Shown one piece after another: positions 12,110 to 23,198 of a stretch of DNA of 64,000 nt. The notes under the pieces are model-generated. The model searched no databases. It was given only the letters and a program-made list of their open reading frames with translations, and had not been told where the DNA came from. How positions within the stretch are numbered: position 1 is the first letter of the stretch; each line of letters begins with the position of its first letter. This stretch comes from Apophysomyces variabilis (taxonomy: Eukaryota; Mucoromycota; Mucoromycetes; Mucorales; Mucoraceae): positions 310,001-374,000 of the forward strand of contig MZZL01000138.1 in NCBI GenBank assembly GCA_002749535.1, read 5' to 3'. A program made the position numbers and the translations under genes.

Positions 12110-13671
12110 ATGCCGTCTCCAACCTACCGTAGCCATCGTCACCAACCTTCGACATCGACGGCTTCCTCATCATCCTCTACATCGTCCACTCGTCCAGCCT
12201 TACCTCGTATCCTGACAAACTCGCCTTCCAACATATCCAGAAGTACTGCTCCAACTTCACGCCAAGTGCGTTCCCATTGGTTTTCACATTTCGTCCTTAA
12301 TTGGCGACGTAGTTCACGCTCTTCAAAATTACTTTTTGCATTTTCCTTGACTCTCCTTGTTCTGCAGGTAAATGAGAGCTTCCAGTTCTAGTCGATGAAC
12401 CTTTTCCTCGTTTCTTTAATGCTATAACGTTAGGTGGTTGCCACAGTGGGAGTACTCATATTTTCCTGGGACATGTACTGTGATAAACCGCTTCGCGTCT
12501 TTCTGACGGTATATATGCTCCGGCTTGTCGTATCCTCGCCGCTGAATATCTACCAACACATTGTTCCTATTCGTCGCCGTCGTCGGCAAACCAATACCCC
12601 AAGTTTGGCCAGAGCCGAAACAGGCGAAATCTATCCCATGGTCGAACGACGGCCGGTTCCTCCGACCCCAATACCCACTAGTTCGCATACACATTTCATT
12701 TCAACCCCTCCAATCCCTCCAACACAACCACTATCCTCGCTTCAACCACCTCCAGCCTCACAGACACAGCAACAACAATCCCAAACGGGTTCTACCCCAG
12801 CAAATTTAGCCGAACCGACAAGACTTGGCGGATGGATTGATCGGTAATAACCTAATTGGGATGTTTCCTGTATATTTATCTAAACGGATGATCCTTCGTT
12901 AAAGGGCCAAATCGGCGTTGGATCTATTTGCCATTTTTTGGTTCGTCGTGGGCAACTACATGCTCTATACGTCCACTACATGTGCCGAAACAGCGCAACC
13001 TATTTATTACCTCTCGTTGACCGTCATCATATATGGCTATTTGATCATCACTGTCCCTCTTCTTCTATGTACAGCCGTTATCTTTTGTCTTCCATGCGTA
13101 CTTGGTAAGTGGACTGAACGGGCGATCTTGTAAAAGTGTTCATCGCTTTGCTTTACAGTGGGCATGCGTGTGTTACATGTGAACGAGGGGGTGGACATGG
13201 GCGGTGCTTCGAGCGAAGAAATTGCCAGCATTCCTGTATTTCAATTTAAGTCAAACAAATCAACTACAACAGCACCTTCACCGTTAGTGCAATTAAGTGA
13301 CTCTCAGAATATCAAAACCACACCGATCAAGCCGGGATTGCTTGATAGATTATGGATACGCCTAGGTCTTATGGAATTTCCCCCAGACCCAACTTTACCG
13401 GAACCGGAGTATGAAGTGCTCGAGATCCCTCAAGAACAATATCAAGTATGCGCCATCTGTCTGTCAGACTACGAGGATGGAGACATATTATGTCAATTGT
13501 GGTAAGTCAAACGGTTATAGAAAGAGAACGAATATCAAACTTTGAGATTTCAGGTGTCAGCATCATTTTCACAAGACTTGCGTCTCCGAATGGCTAGCAC
13601 TTAATAGTCGTTGTCCTATGTGCAAACGCGATTGTCGTGGCAAGCAGACTGGCGTACTCACCGAGGCATGA
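12110..13671 (+). CDS. Membrane-anchored RING-H2 E3 ubiquitin ligase
   Basis: Five exons (12110-12367, 12434-12843, 12905-13104, 13159-13501, 13554-13671) give 442 residues. The N-terminal 60 residues are Ser/Thr-rich and basic. Hydrophobic helices follow: LLFAFSLTLLVLQVVATVGVLIF across exons 1-2, DLFAIFWFVVGNYMLY, and a long one or a pair at YYLSLTVIIYGYLIITVPLLLCTAVIFCL. Between them lies a Pro/Ser/Gln-rich loop. The C-terminal RING-H2 starts CAICLSDYEDGD; the last exon supplies CQHHFHKTC and CPMC, giving the C3H2C3 pattern. The architecture (several membrane helices, then a cytosolic RING-H2) is that of membrane RING ligases. The substrate is unknown, and the compartment (endomembrane or vacuole) is not decided by sequence. 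Confidence 0.85.
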
Positions 13672-14023
13672 GAATTCCTCCTTTTACCCTACATTATCTA
13701 TCAGGCTATCTTATCTTCTTCTTCTTTTCCCTTCTTGTACTATATTACGACAATAAGTCATTCCATTCCCTTTATATAAAAGATATAGTATTCATGTGGC
13801 GCCTGGTGCTGCTGCCTGTAATCATTGCCTTTGTTTAATCATGCTTCACCATTGTTCACATACAAGGGTACCGATCAAAAGCCAGTTTTTCGAACATATA
13901 CTCCGCTTCGAAAAAGCTATGTGACTTTTTGTACTATGGATTGTCGAGCAGTACTTTGTGTTCGCTTCTTGTGCATTACATGTCATCTATACCATTCAAC
14001 ACCTAAAACCTTGTGTTTAAAGC
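13672..14023. other. Intergenic, no gene seen
   Basis: About 350 bases, AT-rich, holding the 3' UTR of the RING gene and the promoter of the next gene. In-frame extension upstream of 14024 is possible but unsupported. Confidence 0.4.
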
Positions 14024-14656
14024 ATGAGCTTGATTCCCAACGTTAAGATCTGCAGAGCTCAGACGAAGAATCTTATTTTTCGTAATTGTGCGCGTTGTAA
14101 AGGGAAGGGAAAAGTTGTCCAAAAGATGATCAATTACAAGCATTTGCTCGATGATGAGGAAATGTTTTGCTTACATTGCCGCCAATCTGTAAAAGAGATC
14201 CATTGTAGCTATAAGCTGCAGTTGACCGTGTATGACCCGGCTACCGAGAAGGTAGTAGTTTATACAGCGTATGAAAAAGCCTTGGAACCGCTTATAGGAT
14301 GCAATGCGACTGCGCTACTACAGGCAAGTCAGCTTGATTGATATGGGTCCTTTTGTGCTGAGTAAGCTAAATTTAGACGATCAAAAAAGAGCCACGAACA
14401 TTGGCTATTGTACAGGACTGTTTAACACACCTTCACTGTCATCTCGTACTACGCATGAAGAAACAAAAGGTAAAAAAGGGACAGGAATGACTTACTTTGT
14501 GATTCATTTCTCTTAAATGTCGGGCCTACTTAGGGAGCTGATCCTGTTCCCACCACAGCAATTGAGCATATTATTCCCTTGGGCGAATGGGCGCCTATTG
14601 TATCTCTTCCTATCTTTCAAAGTAGTGGCTCTCCTATTGAATTGGAGGCGATTTAA
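14024..14656 (+). CDS. OB-fold/zinc-ribbon protein resembling the RPA1 C-terminal domain
   Basis: Three exons (14024-14323, 14377-14469, 14534-14656) give 171 residues in one continuous frame. Residues 23-57 form a zinc ribbon, CARCKGKG...EEMFCLHC (two CxxC pairs). Then comes a beta-rich stretch, YKLQLTVYDPATEKVVVYT, and a helix ALEPLIGCNATALLQ. That is the arrangement of the C-terminal DNA-binding OB fold of replication protein A large subunit (Y-L-V-D-tG-V-F-E-lLG-A). The protein lacks the other RPA1 OB folds and is far too short to be RPA1. It could be a single-OB accessory factor (telomere, replication or repair) or a relic. The first intron has a GC donor (GCAAGT). The function call is inference from the fold pattern only. 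Confidence 0.55.
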
Positions 14657-15625
14657 AGGATTAAGTTGGTCATACCGTCGGTCCATACAGAGCCTAAATA
14701 ATAGTAAGCCTGCACGAAAGGATTTTATGTTTTAAAGGTAAAGGCAACAGAACGAATGATATGCATTTGTCGCAGCTAAGATATCTGACACATAGATGTC
14801 CCTTTTTCTCCATGTGCCATTAGAGAGTTTTCATACAAAGAAAAGGATGTCGTGGGAAGTGGCCGAGTTGTTGAATATAATAAGAAAAAGGGAGCTATCT
14901 ATTTACATAAGACAAGGCCTTTATAATAGCATATTTTAGTAATGATTCAACCCTTGTGATGGCTCTCAAAGTTAGGTAACAGAAGCACGGATGAATTCAT
15001 TTTATTGGACGATACCTTCTATGCTGCTATTATTGCTTTTTTTTTGGCTTTCTTGTTCAGCTAAGGTTCTCTATTCCATTTGCTTTATTTTTCAAGATCT
15101 TATTCATCGTCTTCCTCAGTTTATTAACAAAAAACACTCTTATTAAAGCATTACGAGGGCTCCTATGGAGTTGGGTTTCTATTGAATTTTTGAGGTGTAC
15201 GTTACACGAGGGGTACTTGCGTCACGTCTGTCATAAACGTGCTGTAGTTAGGCCACCAGCTCTTGAGCTAAGTTCTTAGAGAGACACTTACACACATTTT
15301 TATTTTTACTCGCTGAAAAAGAAAGCGAGGCCTAAAGGGCCGAGCCGATGATTATCTTGCTCAAAACGATTTGAGTGCCCGGACTTGATTCACTGCATCG
15401 TTAGAGGTCTGGGGTCTCCCTGGGCTACATGGACACTTATACTTTGCTTATATGTTGAAGTATCAAGCTAAAAGCGAAGAAACTGTAATTTGCGGATTAG
15501 ATTTGATAACTCCTACAGATCATTATATCGATAGAATAAAAACTCTTTCAGTGTTTCTGAAAGACACATTATTATTATTATCTTTTTTTTATCTACTTTT
15601 CTATCACGTCTGCTTCTTATTTATC
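14657..15625. other. Intergenic with small self-complementary segment
   Basis: About 970 bases without a recognised protein gene. At 15309-15329 CTCGCT and AGCGAG form a 6-bp stem, followed at once by GGCC-loop-GGCC (15329-15341). Confidence 0.4.
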
Positions 15626-16123
15626 ATGCCTGTAAGCCTTAACAATCACTCTGAAAATGATTCAACAAGATATCCCCCTGTGGATAATGTCCCTTCTTCA
15701 TCACAACCGGCAAGTACGGTTCAATTTCGACCAATCTTCCCTAGACCTTCTTCAGCATCTGTGCGTACTCATACAGACCATATACAATTCGTTAATCCTC
15801 GTCAATACAATCCTGTCCAGCCCATAGTATCTGTATTCCTTATGTATCGATTTCGTTATATCGTTCCATATCCAGATTCTTTAGTGCATTCTATCATTAT
15901 ACATCCATCATGTTTGCCTCCATATGTCGTTCCATATCCATTCTTAGTACCTCCTGGCGCCATTGTGTATCCACCACCCATGCATCCTATGACTCCTCAT
16001 ATGCCAACTGATTCTACAGCTGCATCTCGACCTTCCATGGATTCTATTACACCATGCCCACCTGCTAATGTCCTGCCTGAGGTGTCTTCCAGACCAGTAA
16101 TGTATGACATTACACTATGGTAG
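15626..16123 (+). CDS. Proline-rich hypothetical protein
   Basis: A single open frame of 165 codons from the ATG at 15626; the frame stays open farther upstream to 15452. The product is rich in Pro, Ser and Tyr, with repeated short blocks such as PPYVVPYP, VPPGAIVYPPP and MHPMTPHMP. No signal peptide, domain or membrane helix is clear from this ATG. Composition is like disordered or cell-surface/transcription-associated proteins, and also like chance open reading in biased DNA. It lies just before the decayed Fanzor gene, but nothing links the two. I do not recognise it. Confidence 0.35.
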   Translation: MPVSLNNHSENDSTRYPPVDNVPSSSQPASTVQFRPIFPRPSSASVRTHTDHIQFVNPRQYNPVQPIVSVFLMYRFRYIVPYPDSLVHSIIIHPSCLPPYVVPYPFLVPPGAIVYPPPMHPMTPHMPTDSTAASRPSMDSITPCPPANVLPEVSSRPVMYDITLW

Positions 16124-16682
16124 CAGGATTCACTTAAAGTAGGGTAAGATTCACTGTAAGTTGGGATGCTTAGTGATGTTTGCAAAGTCGTTCCGAAGAC
16201 CGCCTATTCGTAGCGACAGGCAAAAAATCAATTAGCTGCAACTATCACTCCTTTCCTGTTGGATCCGAATTCGAGACGCGCATAAACTAAATTTAGTTCA
16301 CTTCTACTCTTAATGATACTATATACTCTCAGCGTCAGTGAGTAGCTACTGGTAGTAACCCTTTGCACAAGATAACCGATAAGCTGATGACTATAGTTGA
16401 CTTTGGCAAGCGGTAAGTAATAGCGTTTGTAGTCTGTTTTTATGAAAGGTAGTTCTCGAAATAATCACATAAGGCAACGGCACTGATCAGAAGGCTTGGA
16501 AACTTTATATAGTTTGTAAAGACGGATTTTAATACAACAAAGATGTTGAGATAATGGTTAATTAATAGTTTTATAAAGTTTAGGGGAAAAAAGAAAAGAT
16601 CGGTGTTAATTTCATTGACGAGGAAAGACTAAAATGCTGAACCACATCTGTTCTTCCCGGAGCTTTTAAAGTACTTAGGCGA
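16124..16682. other. Intergenic, no gene seen
   Basis: AT-rich sequence before the Fanzor relic; it includes a perfect palindrome AACTAAATTTAGTT near 16285. It may hold the decayed N-terminus of the Fanzor gene; I found no zinc knuckles here. Confidence 0.35.
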
Positions 16683-18381
16683 TTGGAACAGAGAGTGTTT
16701 ATCACAGAGACAACGTCCCAAAAATACGTATCCAGCAGATACATACATCGAATTGTAAAGGAGGTAACTAAAACTTATTTAAGCTTCCATTGTCTACTTA
16801 TCATACAGATGCTTGGCGATGTAAACTTGCCAAAGCGTTTAACAAAGAGTCTGGAAGTTGTTGTCGGAATAGTTATCCGACGAAGAAAAGAACTGTTTCT
16901 CTCAAAGAAGCTTGACCGTTTACCAAAGTCTGTGATATCGAAATTACAAAATTTCATCAAGGAAACGGGAGAGGCTATTGACAATAGGACATTTTAAACC
17001 GGAAAAATACACTGATCCTCGTGGCGCAAGAAGGTTCACAATGGCACCCGCGTATAACGTGCAGATGCATCATGTCACGATTAGATAACCAGGCGCTCGG
17101 TCGTCTGGTGTGGAAAGCTGGTGTACACTCCACCATGTCGCCTACCAAAGCCACGGAACTCAGAAAAGAATATTTCTAACTATTCGGCATGTCAAAGATG
17201 GGTTATAAGACTCTGGAAAGTCTTGAAGCGGAGAAAATCCTCTTCTGGTAAACCAATTAGTTGTGTATCACTCAGACGGCTCACTGTGATGTTTAAGGGA
17301 TAAAATACGAACGGATGGTACAGATGTCGAATTCATATTTAAAAAGTACAAGACTCCTTACGATCCAAAGAAGAAGCCTTTGACCCCTTCCGATATAAAA
17401 CGGAAGTATGAGGATGCGATTATCTGGGGTGTTGACCCGGGGTATCAAGTATTTTCGTCTCCACCGATGGGACAGGCACTTCTCAGCATCGTGTTCGTTC
17501 AACGACAACTGAAGAGTACTATTCTCTTTATGGATTCAGTCATGCTACCAGGTCCCGAGAAAAATACGTGAGGGGCGACCCTACTGTGAAAACTCTGATT
17601 GACAACATCCCATCGTTGAAGACAACCAGCATGGAGGGCTTAATCACTACCATCCGGTACAATATGCGACATTATAAGTATAGCTCTGAATTTTTTAGCC
17701 GCGACCAAAGGTTAATCTTTGTTTATCATTTGATGTTTAATCGTATTGACATGTCGTCTTTGTTTCCAGATACAGCAAGTTAAAGTTCAAGACTTATATC
17801 CAACGACAAAAACGTCGAAGTGAAGCAGCCAAGAGATTGCTTTACGAGAGCAAGAAGTATGATCAAAACAATTCGAGATGGGTTCCTCTTCCTCCGAACG
17901 ATCAATCTGACCAGAAGAGCAACCGATCATTGTCGCCTAATGGAAATTGAGGGTTTTCTGGCAGTATGAAAGGCAAAAAGGCTGCACCTACCAAAACGGT
18001 TTTCAAGGAACTACAGCAACAAGCGAGGAGAAGGAGAGTATGCTATATACTTATTTCATGAGCTTATGGTTGACCATGCATGGGAAAGGCTCCGACATTG
18101 TTTTTCTCATAGATGAATACCTCACATCTCAAGTCTGTCCAGCATGTCAGACCCGAGATCTGCAGAAAGCAAAAGAAGAAAATGATGCACGCGGCCACAA
18201 AGGCTGGACTATACATGCTGTACTGACATCGTCAAAAAAAATGTGTACGGTGATGTTCTGGAATCGAGACAAAATGGCTGCAACAAATATTTTACACGTA
18301 TTTCTATATATGAGAGACCGTAACAATGAACGCCCAAGCGCGTTCCGTCGGCTAATGACAATGCACAGTATTCAGTTGTAG
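16683..18381 (+). pseudogene. Fanzor-like (eukaryotic TnpB homolog) RNA-guided nuclease gene, decayed copy 1
   Basis: Fanzor proteins are eukaryotic relatives of the transposon nuclease TnpB; studied members cut DNA guided by an RNA overlapping the gene's 3' end. Here the coding signal is spread over several frames. An N-terminal basic helical part ends near 16997, then come a TDG strand (IRTDGTDVEFIFKKYK, about 17302-17350) and the RuvC-I block IIWGVDPG with its Asp at 17434-17436. HRVRSTTTEEYY and a basic region follow to about 17940, with a probable intron at about 17711-17770. DEYLTSQVCPAC is at 18112-18147. The RuvC-III block NRDKMAATNI has Asp at 18268-18270. Breaks: one missing base in the GGGG run 17439-17442, a frame break plus stop near 17933-17949, another near 18030, and loss of the second zinc CxxC (only CTVM remains). 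Not functional as assembled. It ends about 150 bp before RPS19. Confidence 0.78.
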
Positions 18382-18534
18382 GATACTCTTCCTTAACCTT
18401 GCAGTGATCGATTGAAAAACCATAGCCAATCAATTTGATGAGGCGTGTGACCGCGTCTCAACTTTTCCAAAGCTAAAATTTTTATCTTTCATTGAACCTG
18501 TATTCACGCTTCCTCTCTCAGCACTTTCTACGCG

Positions 18535-19225
18535 ATGGCCGGTATTACAGTTAAGGACGTCAACCCTCACGGTACGATAAAAACATACTTCATGTTATTG
18601 TTTTGCGGAAAAGAAAGCTCAATTGCTATCCGATTTTTTTCCGATTACTTTCGACAACCTGACGAACTGATTTTGGTCTTCTTTCTTTAATCGCTGTAGC
18701 CTTCATTAAGGCCTATGCTGCATACCTCAAGCGTACTGGCAAGCTCGAGGTTCCCAAGTGGGTCGACATTGTGAAGACTGGTACCTACAAGGAATTGGCT
18801 CCCTATGATCCCGATTGGTATTTCATTCGTGCCGGTAATGCGAGAACAATACATGGGAAGCTTATGCTGGTTGTGATATTGAATTGTATTTATTTTTTGT
18901 GTAGCCTCGGTTGCCCGCCACATCTACATTCGCAAGAGCGTTGGTGTTGGTGCTTTGCAGAAGGTACACGGTGGTCGTGTTAACCGTGGTTCTCGTCCTT
19001 CCCATCATGTCAATGGCTCTGGTTCCGTCAACCGCAAGGTCCTTCAATCTTTGGAAAAGATTGGTGTCTTGGAAAAGGACAAAAAAGGGTAAGTTTATTA
19101 TAGTTGGTGTATTTTAGGTGTTGGAATACAAACTTTTTGGTTCTAGTGGTCGCAGAATCACTCAGGACGGTCAAAGAGATTTGGATCGTATTGCCATGAC
19201 TCTCGCCGAGGAGGACGAAGAATAA
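18535..19225 (+). CDS. RPS19: 40S ribosomal protein S19 (eS19)
   Basis: Small-subunit ribosomal protein needed for 18S rRNA maturation. Exons 18535-18571, 18700-18834, 18905-19088 and 19147-19225 give 144 residues, the family length. The sequence follows eS19 from [20 protein letters not shown] through [53 protein letters not shown] and [14 protein letters not shown]. Short pyrimidine-rich leader (CTTCCTCTCTC) before the ATG, as is common in ribosomal protein genes. Intron phases are consistent throughout. Confidence 0.97.
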
Positions 19226-20012
19226 AAATATACAATTCTAGATCTCTTTTTTGGTATCGCTCCTATCGAGATTGGATGTAAAATGGTCAAATCTGTATCG
19301 TTACTTTTTCTTGTTTCCTCTCTTTCTGCTCTCCTTCTCTCCTTCTTTCTTTTTCTCTCTCTCTTTTTCTCGCAACCCAAGAAGAAAGATCGACAAAGAA
19401 AACCGCATAAAAGATAATCCGTCCCGGTAAGATCATTAGACTTGGGAAGGGAAAGAAAAAGAGAGAGAGAGAAAGAAAGAGCGCACAGAAATGGGTATGA
19501 AACATGGCATGTCATGTTCTCGGCGGAACTGAGATGCAGGCACAGGAACAACTGACAGGTCATCCCCGATTTTGGATGTCTTTCTCTCCCGGCCACCGGG
19601 GATTGTTGACGTTCTTCTCTTTGCTGGAGGACAAACATGTGACACCAAAAGTGTGAAATCTGTAGAGAGCAAAGTGAACATCTTTTTCCATAAACTGAAA
19701 ACAAGAATTCATTGAGTATAGATTTGTGCTGCGTGTGGAAATATAGATCATTGTGCTGCAAAAAGACCATGTCACAGATATGTAAATGTACCAAGTCTAT
19801 TTGTGTGTGTATGTATGTATGTGTATATCTCTGTCTCTCTCTCTGTGTGTGTGATGTACATGTATGTGCTCATAAGCTTTCCCGTCGTTACACAGCGCAC
19901 GATCCTATCGCAAACCTCACCCACCAATTCTCCACTTGAAAAAAAAAAATATCTTTTTCTTTTTTGCTTCTTTCCTATTTGCTCTTCCTCTTCTTCCTTT
20001 ACTTCGTTTAGG
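19226..20012. other. Intergenic with simple repeats
   Basis: Downstream of RPS19 there is a polypurine/polypyrimidine stretch (about 19305-19490) and a TG/TC microsatellite (19800-19856). A long antisense ORF across this DNA is a composition artefact. No gene seen. Confidence 0.5.
19800..19856 (+). repeat. TG/TATG/TC microsatellite
   Basis: Imperfect TGTG, TATG and TCTC simple repeat seen directly in the sequence. Confidence 0.8.
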
Positions 20013-22091
20013 ATGTCTTCTGTTTCTTATTGTCAGCCACTAGATAAACACTCAGGACGACATTCCTCAGCTCTGATGGCAGACTGGATGTTACAAGACC
20101 ACCCTCCCAAAGTCCAACCTCGATCGTCCGCTGCCAGAGACAAAAACCTTTTAGAGACGTCATTGAAGAACAGTGTGGACATTAGTCAACGCTTTCCAGA
20201 TTACGCCTCCTTGGACAAAATGGATGCTGAAGCAGGGTGTATTCTCATTGCACTTGCCAATCAAACTACCCCAACCACTAAGAGTACGGAACCTAATCGA
20301 GATATGCCTATGGTACGCAAGGGGGAAAGGCAGGAAAGAGAAAAAAAAAGGTTCTTTTCGTTTATACTGAAGGCCCATCAATCTGTTGTACTTTGCCTCT
20401 ATAGGATGTTGATAGCTGTGACACCCGTGGAGGCAATGGTGACAGCAGCACGACAACGACGACGACCAATGGTCACTCTATGTCCATAAGCAATTTATTG
20501 GGTGGTCAGTTTTTTTTCCTTCTTTCTTTTTTATTGTATTTATATAGATTTAAACTTTTTTTTCTTTTCCCAAACTTAGCCGATGAAGCCGCGGCACCGA
20601 CGTTGACATCTGTAAGTCTTGTGACTCAACTCATCTCCCTCGATACATCCAACTTAAGACATCCTATCTATTTTTTCTTCCTTTTCATCGATTCGAATCA
20701 TACAGGATACGCTTGATACAGATAACGCATGTAAAGAAAAAGGTAGAAACATAGAAAAAAGAAATACTCCAAAAGAAAACTTGACTGAGCATTTTGGCTT
20801 TCGTGCGTTTAGGACTTAGCAGTAGTTCTCTTCACAGCAATGATCATTCCTCGAATGAAACTAACGGTCATCGGCCGGATCCAATCATGCTTCTTGCAGC
20901 AGCTGCAGCAGCGATCGACGGTGATGATATCAAATATAACGGACGATCTTATGAACGTCGGGAAATTGTGTTGGAAAGACGATCGGATGAATCAGTTTAC
21001 GGTATGTAGAATGGTTGCAAAAAAAACAGTATTGGGCAGTGCGATAAAGAAATAAACCGAGCTAACGGGAAAAATAGGTTATCGGGAAGCAAGGCTTCAG
21101 AAAAGGAAATCACTTGTCGAGAATGAGCGATCCAGCAGCCGACCTCGTTACCATTCTACGCTCCCAGAAGGACGCCGACACCGACAAGAACATGAATTCG
21201 ACACGTGGCAACAGGAGCCGCTAATTGAAGACCGCCGTCAATCGAACAGCAGCACTCAGGTAAGAAAAGAAAGAATAACACCTCTATGATTTGATATGGC
21301 TCAATAAAAGATTAACTTTTAGCATGGAGTACGATCGGAGACCACCAATACGTTTTCATGGCAATATCTATCCATGGTAAACCAAAGAAAGAGAAACAAA
21401 ACATACGTCCTTGTCGACATACCTTCCTATTGACAATGATGGTTGTAGAAACAAAATCCCAAAATTAAGCGCAACGCAATGCACGCATATATTACGTATA
21501 TGATTTATACAGACATGGCTCATGAACGCTCTGTAAGCACAAGAAAGCAATGCTGCCTACGGTCACTATGTGTCTTTTTAACCTCCTTTTTCCTCGCAGC
21601 GGACAAACAAATCGATCACATCCACTCGCCGTCCACGTGATAATGAGTTAGCGGATAAGCGAAATCATGACAGCAGAGCATTTGTTCGTCCTGGAGACAA
21701 AGGGCAAGAACCCCAGGTGGGATATGCAGCAGCATATAGTCGAGCCCACGATGGATCTGATCAAGGTAGATCAGAGATAAAAACTCCTGGGTTGAGTAAA
21801 CCACCGATTTCGACATCTTCCTTCTCGACATCGCATGCAGGACTGCCTATGCATTATCCTGCAGATACCGTGCGAGCGGAATCGTCATCCTCATCGACTT
21901 GGTATCCAGCCTATCGACTACCTCCGTCTCCTACCCAACGACATGACTTTCCAAGTGCACAGGCACATTTGCATCGTCCACTGACGGCCTTTCTATGGGA
22001 CGGCAATGGCTCCGGAGAAGCGGAAAGGAGGTACGAAAACGTCGTACTTCCTCCACTCTCCGTCTCTCCACAACTCATCAATCGACCATAG
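20013..22091 (+). CDS. Intrinsically disordered protein of unknown function
   Basis: Eight exons (20013-20312, 20405-20504, 20580-20611, 20706-20742, 20813-21001, 21078-21259, 21323-21376, 21600-22091) join in one frame to 461 residues. The product is Ser/Thr/Arg/Gln-rich with no membrane helix. Two short hydrophobic-helical motifs stand out: DAEAGCILIALANQT near residue 72 and DPIMLLAAAAAAID in the middle. Such Ala/Leu motifs in disordered chains suggest partner-binding helices, as in fungal transcription regulators, but I know no family that fits. The last exon is Pro/Ser/Tyr-rich (STWYPAYRLPPSPTQRHD). A variant in which the final exon is spliced at 22031 would give a different C-terminus. 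Function unknown. Confidence 0.6.
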
Positions 22092-22305
22092 CAATAAAGT
22101 GGAGACTCCTTCTCTATGTTTTTTTTCTCTCGCTCTCTCACACCGCACACACTCTCTCTATCCCGCTCTCACTCTCACTCTTTCACACACTCACACAACT
22201 GTATGCTTTGTCTGCAATCCGAAAATAACTTCTTTTCTTTTTCTTTTTTCTAATTGTAATTTTTCTTCTGTAAAGGGATTGCAAAAAAAAGAAAAGAAAG
22301 AGAAG

Positions 22306-22434
22306 ATGGGAAAAGTAAAAGTAAAAAAAAAAAAAAAGCATAACAAAGATAGCCAAACTGATTTTTCGAAGGTTCTGGTCATCGCTTTGGTAGGTGTAAC
22401 CATGGTATCGATCGTGATTAAAGTGGCGGAATAA
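22306..22434 (+). CDS. Possible 42-residue single-pass membrane protein
   Basis: A small frame: MGKVKVKKKKKHNKDSQTDF, then a clean helix VLVIALVGVTMVSIVI, ending KVAE and TAA. A lysine-rich N-terminus followed by one C-terminal helix is the form of a tail-anchored mini-protein. The frame stays open upstream into a K/E-rich stretch behind a plausible acceptor (GTAAAG at 22273), so it may instead be the last exon of a longer transcript. Evidence is composition only. Confidence 0.4.
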   Translation: MGKVKVKKKKKHNKDSQTDFSKVLVIALVGVTMVSIVIKVAE

Positions 22435-23198
22435 TCCCGTCTTTATAGCACGGGAGGGGGCCTCTGCGCGTAAAAATTTCCAAACCGTAGCACTTGCAGA
22501 TGATTGGCATAATCTAAAATCGTCGACTAAACCTTAAACGAATCATTTTGGTGCTTTAAGAAAAGTTACTGTAAGTGATGCAGTTCCCTTTTTCCCGTGT
22601 CACCATCCTGAGCCCCACTTTTCACTCCGGAACGTAAGACCGTAAAAGAGCCAAGGAACGAAAACGAATGAATCACATCTCTTTAGCCATCGATCCTCTG
22701 TATGAAAACAAAATTAAGGAAGATCAATAAGGAAAAAAACAGAAGTCCTAATGGACCAATGTACGACGTAGTGATAAAAGAGCGCGCATACCAAAAAAAA
22801 CTTGGTTCACCGTATTATACAATCCGCTAAAGACCGATAAAGACGAGCACAACGAGATGAGAAAAAAAAGTTTTTGGTGCTCCAGTCATTTGAAGCATAG
22901 AGCGCAGACAAACGGTACATTGGCGAACACAGCCTTTTCCTTCTCCCTCTCTCTCTCTCTCTCTCTTTTTTTCCTTCTTTATTTCCCTCTCTTTCTTTCT
23001 CTTTACCCGCTTTTACTTCTTTGCTCTTTTTTTCTTTTGCTTGTTTATAAAGAACAGTTCCCCTTTCTTTTTATTTCCTTTCTTTCTTTTTATTCTTCCT
23101 TTGTCTGCGATAACAGAACTTCGATCTTCTTTTTCTTTACTTCTCTGTTTGTTACCATAACTGCTACTTTTTAAGGTTGAGTTCATCTTGACACCGTG
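22435..23198. other. Intergenic with CT-rich leader of the kinase gene
   Basis: About 760 bases; from 22938 to about 23110 the plus strand is almost pure C and T (TCTCTC and TTTC runs), a probable promoter/5' UTR pyrimidine tract. No gene seen. Confidence 0.5.

Noticed and set aside
18235..18300. Canonical two-CxxC zinc finger in Fanzor copy 1
   Set aside because: Only the first CxxC (18136-18147) is present; the second position reads CTVM.
19171..19794. 207-codon minus-strand ORF downstream of RPS19
   Set aside because: Mostly Ser/Phe/Leu/Arg from polypurine-polypyrimidine DNA, and it overlaps the RPS19 end; composition artefact.
22006..22434. 142-codon ORF starting MAPEKRKGG and ending in the small membrane helix
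   Set aside because: Its first part overlaps the last exon of the disordered protein in another frame and runs through a CT/CACA simple repeat; only the last 42 codons look plausible.
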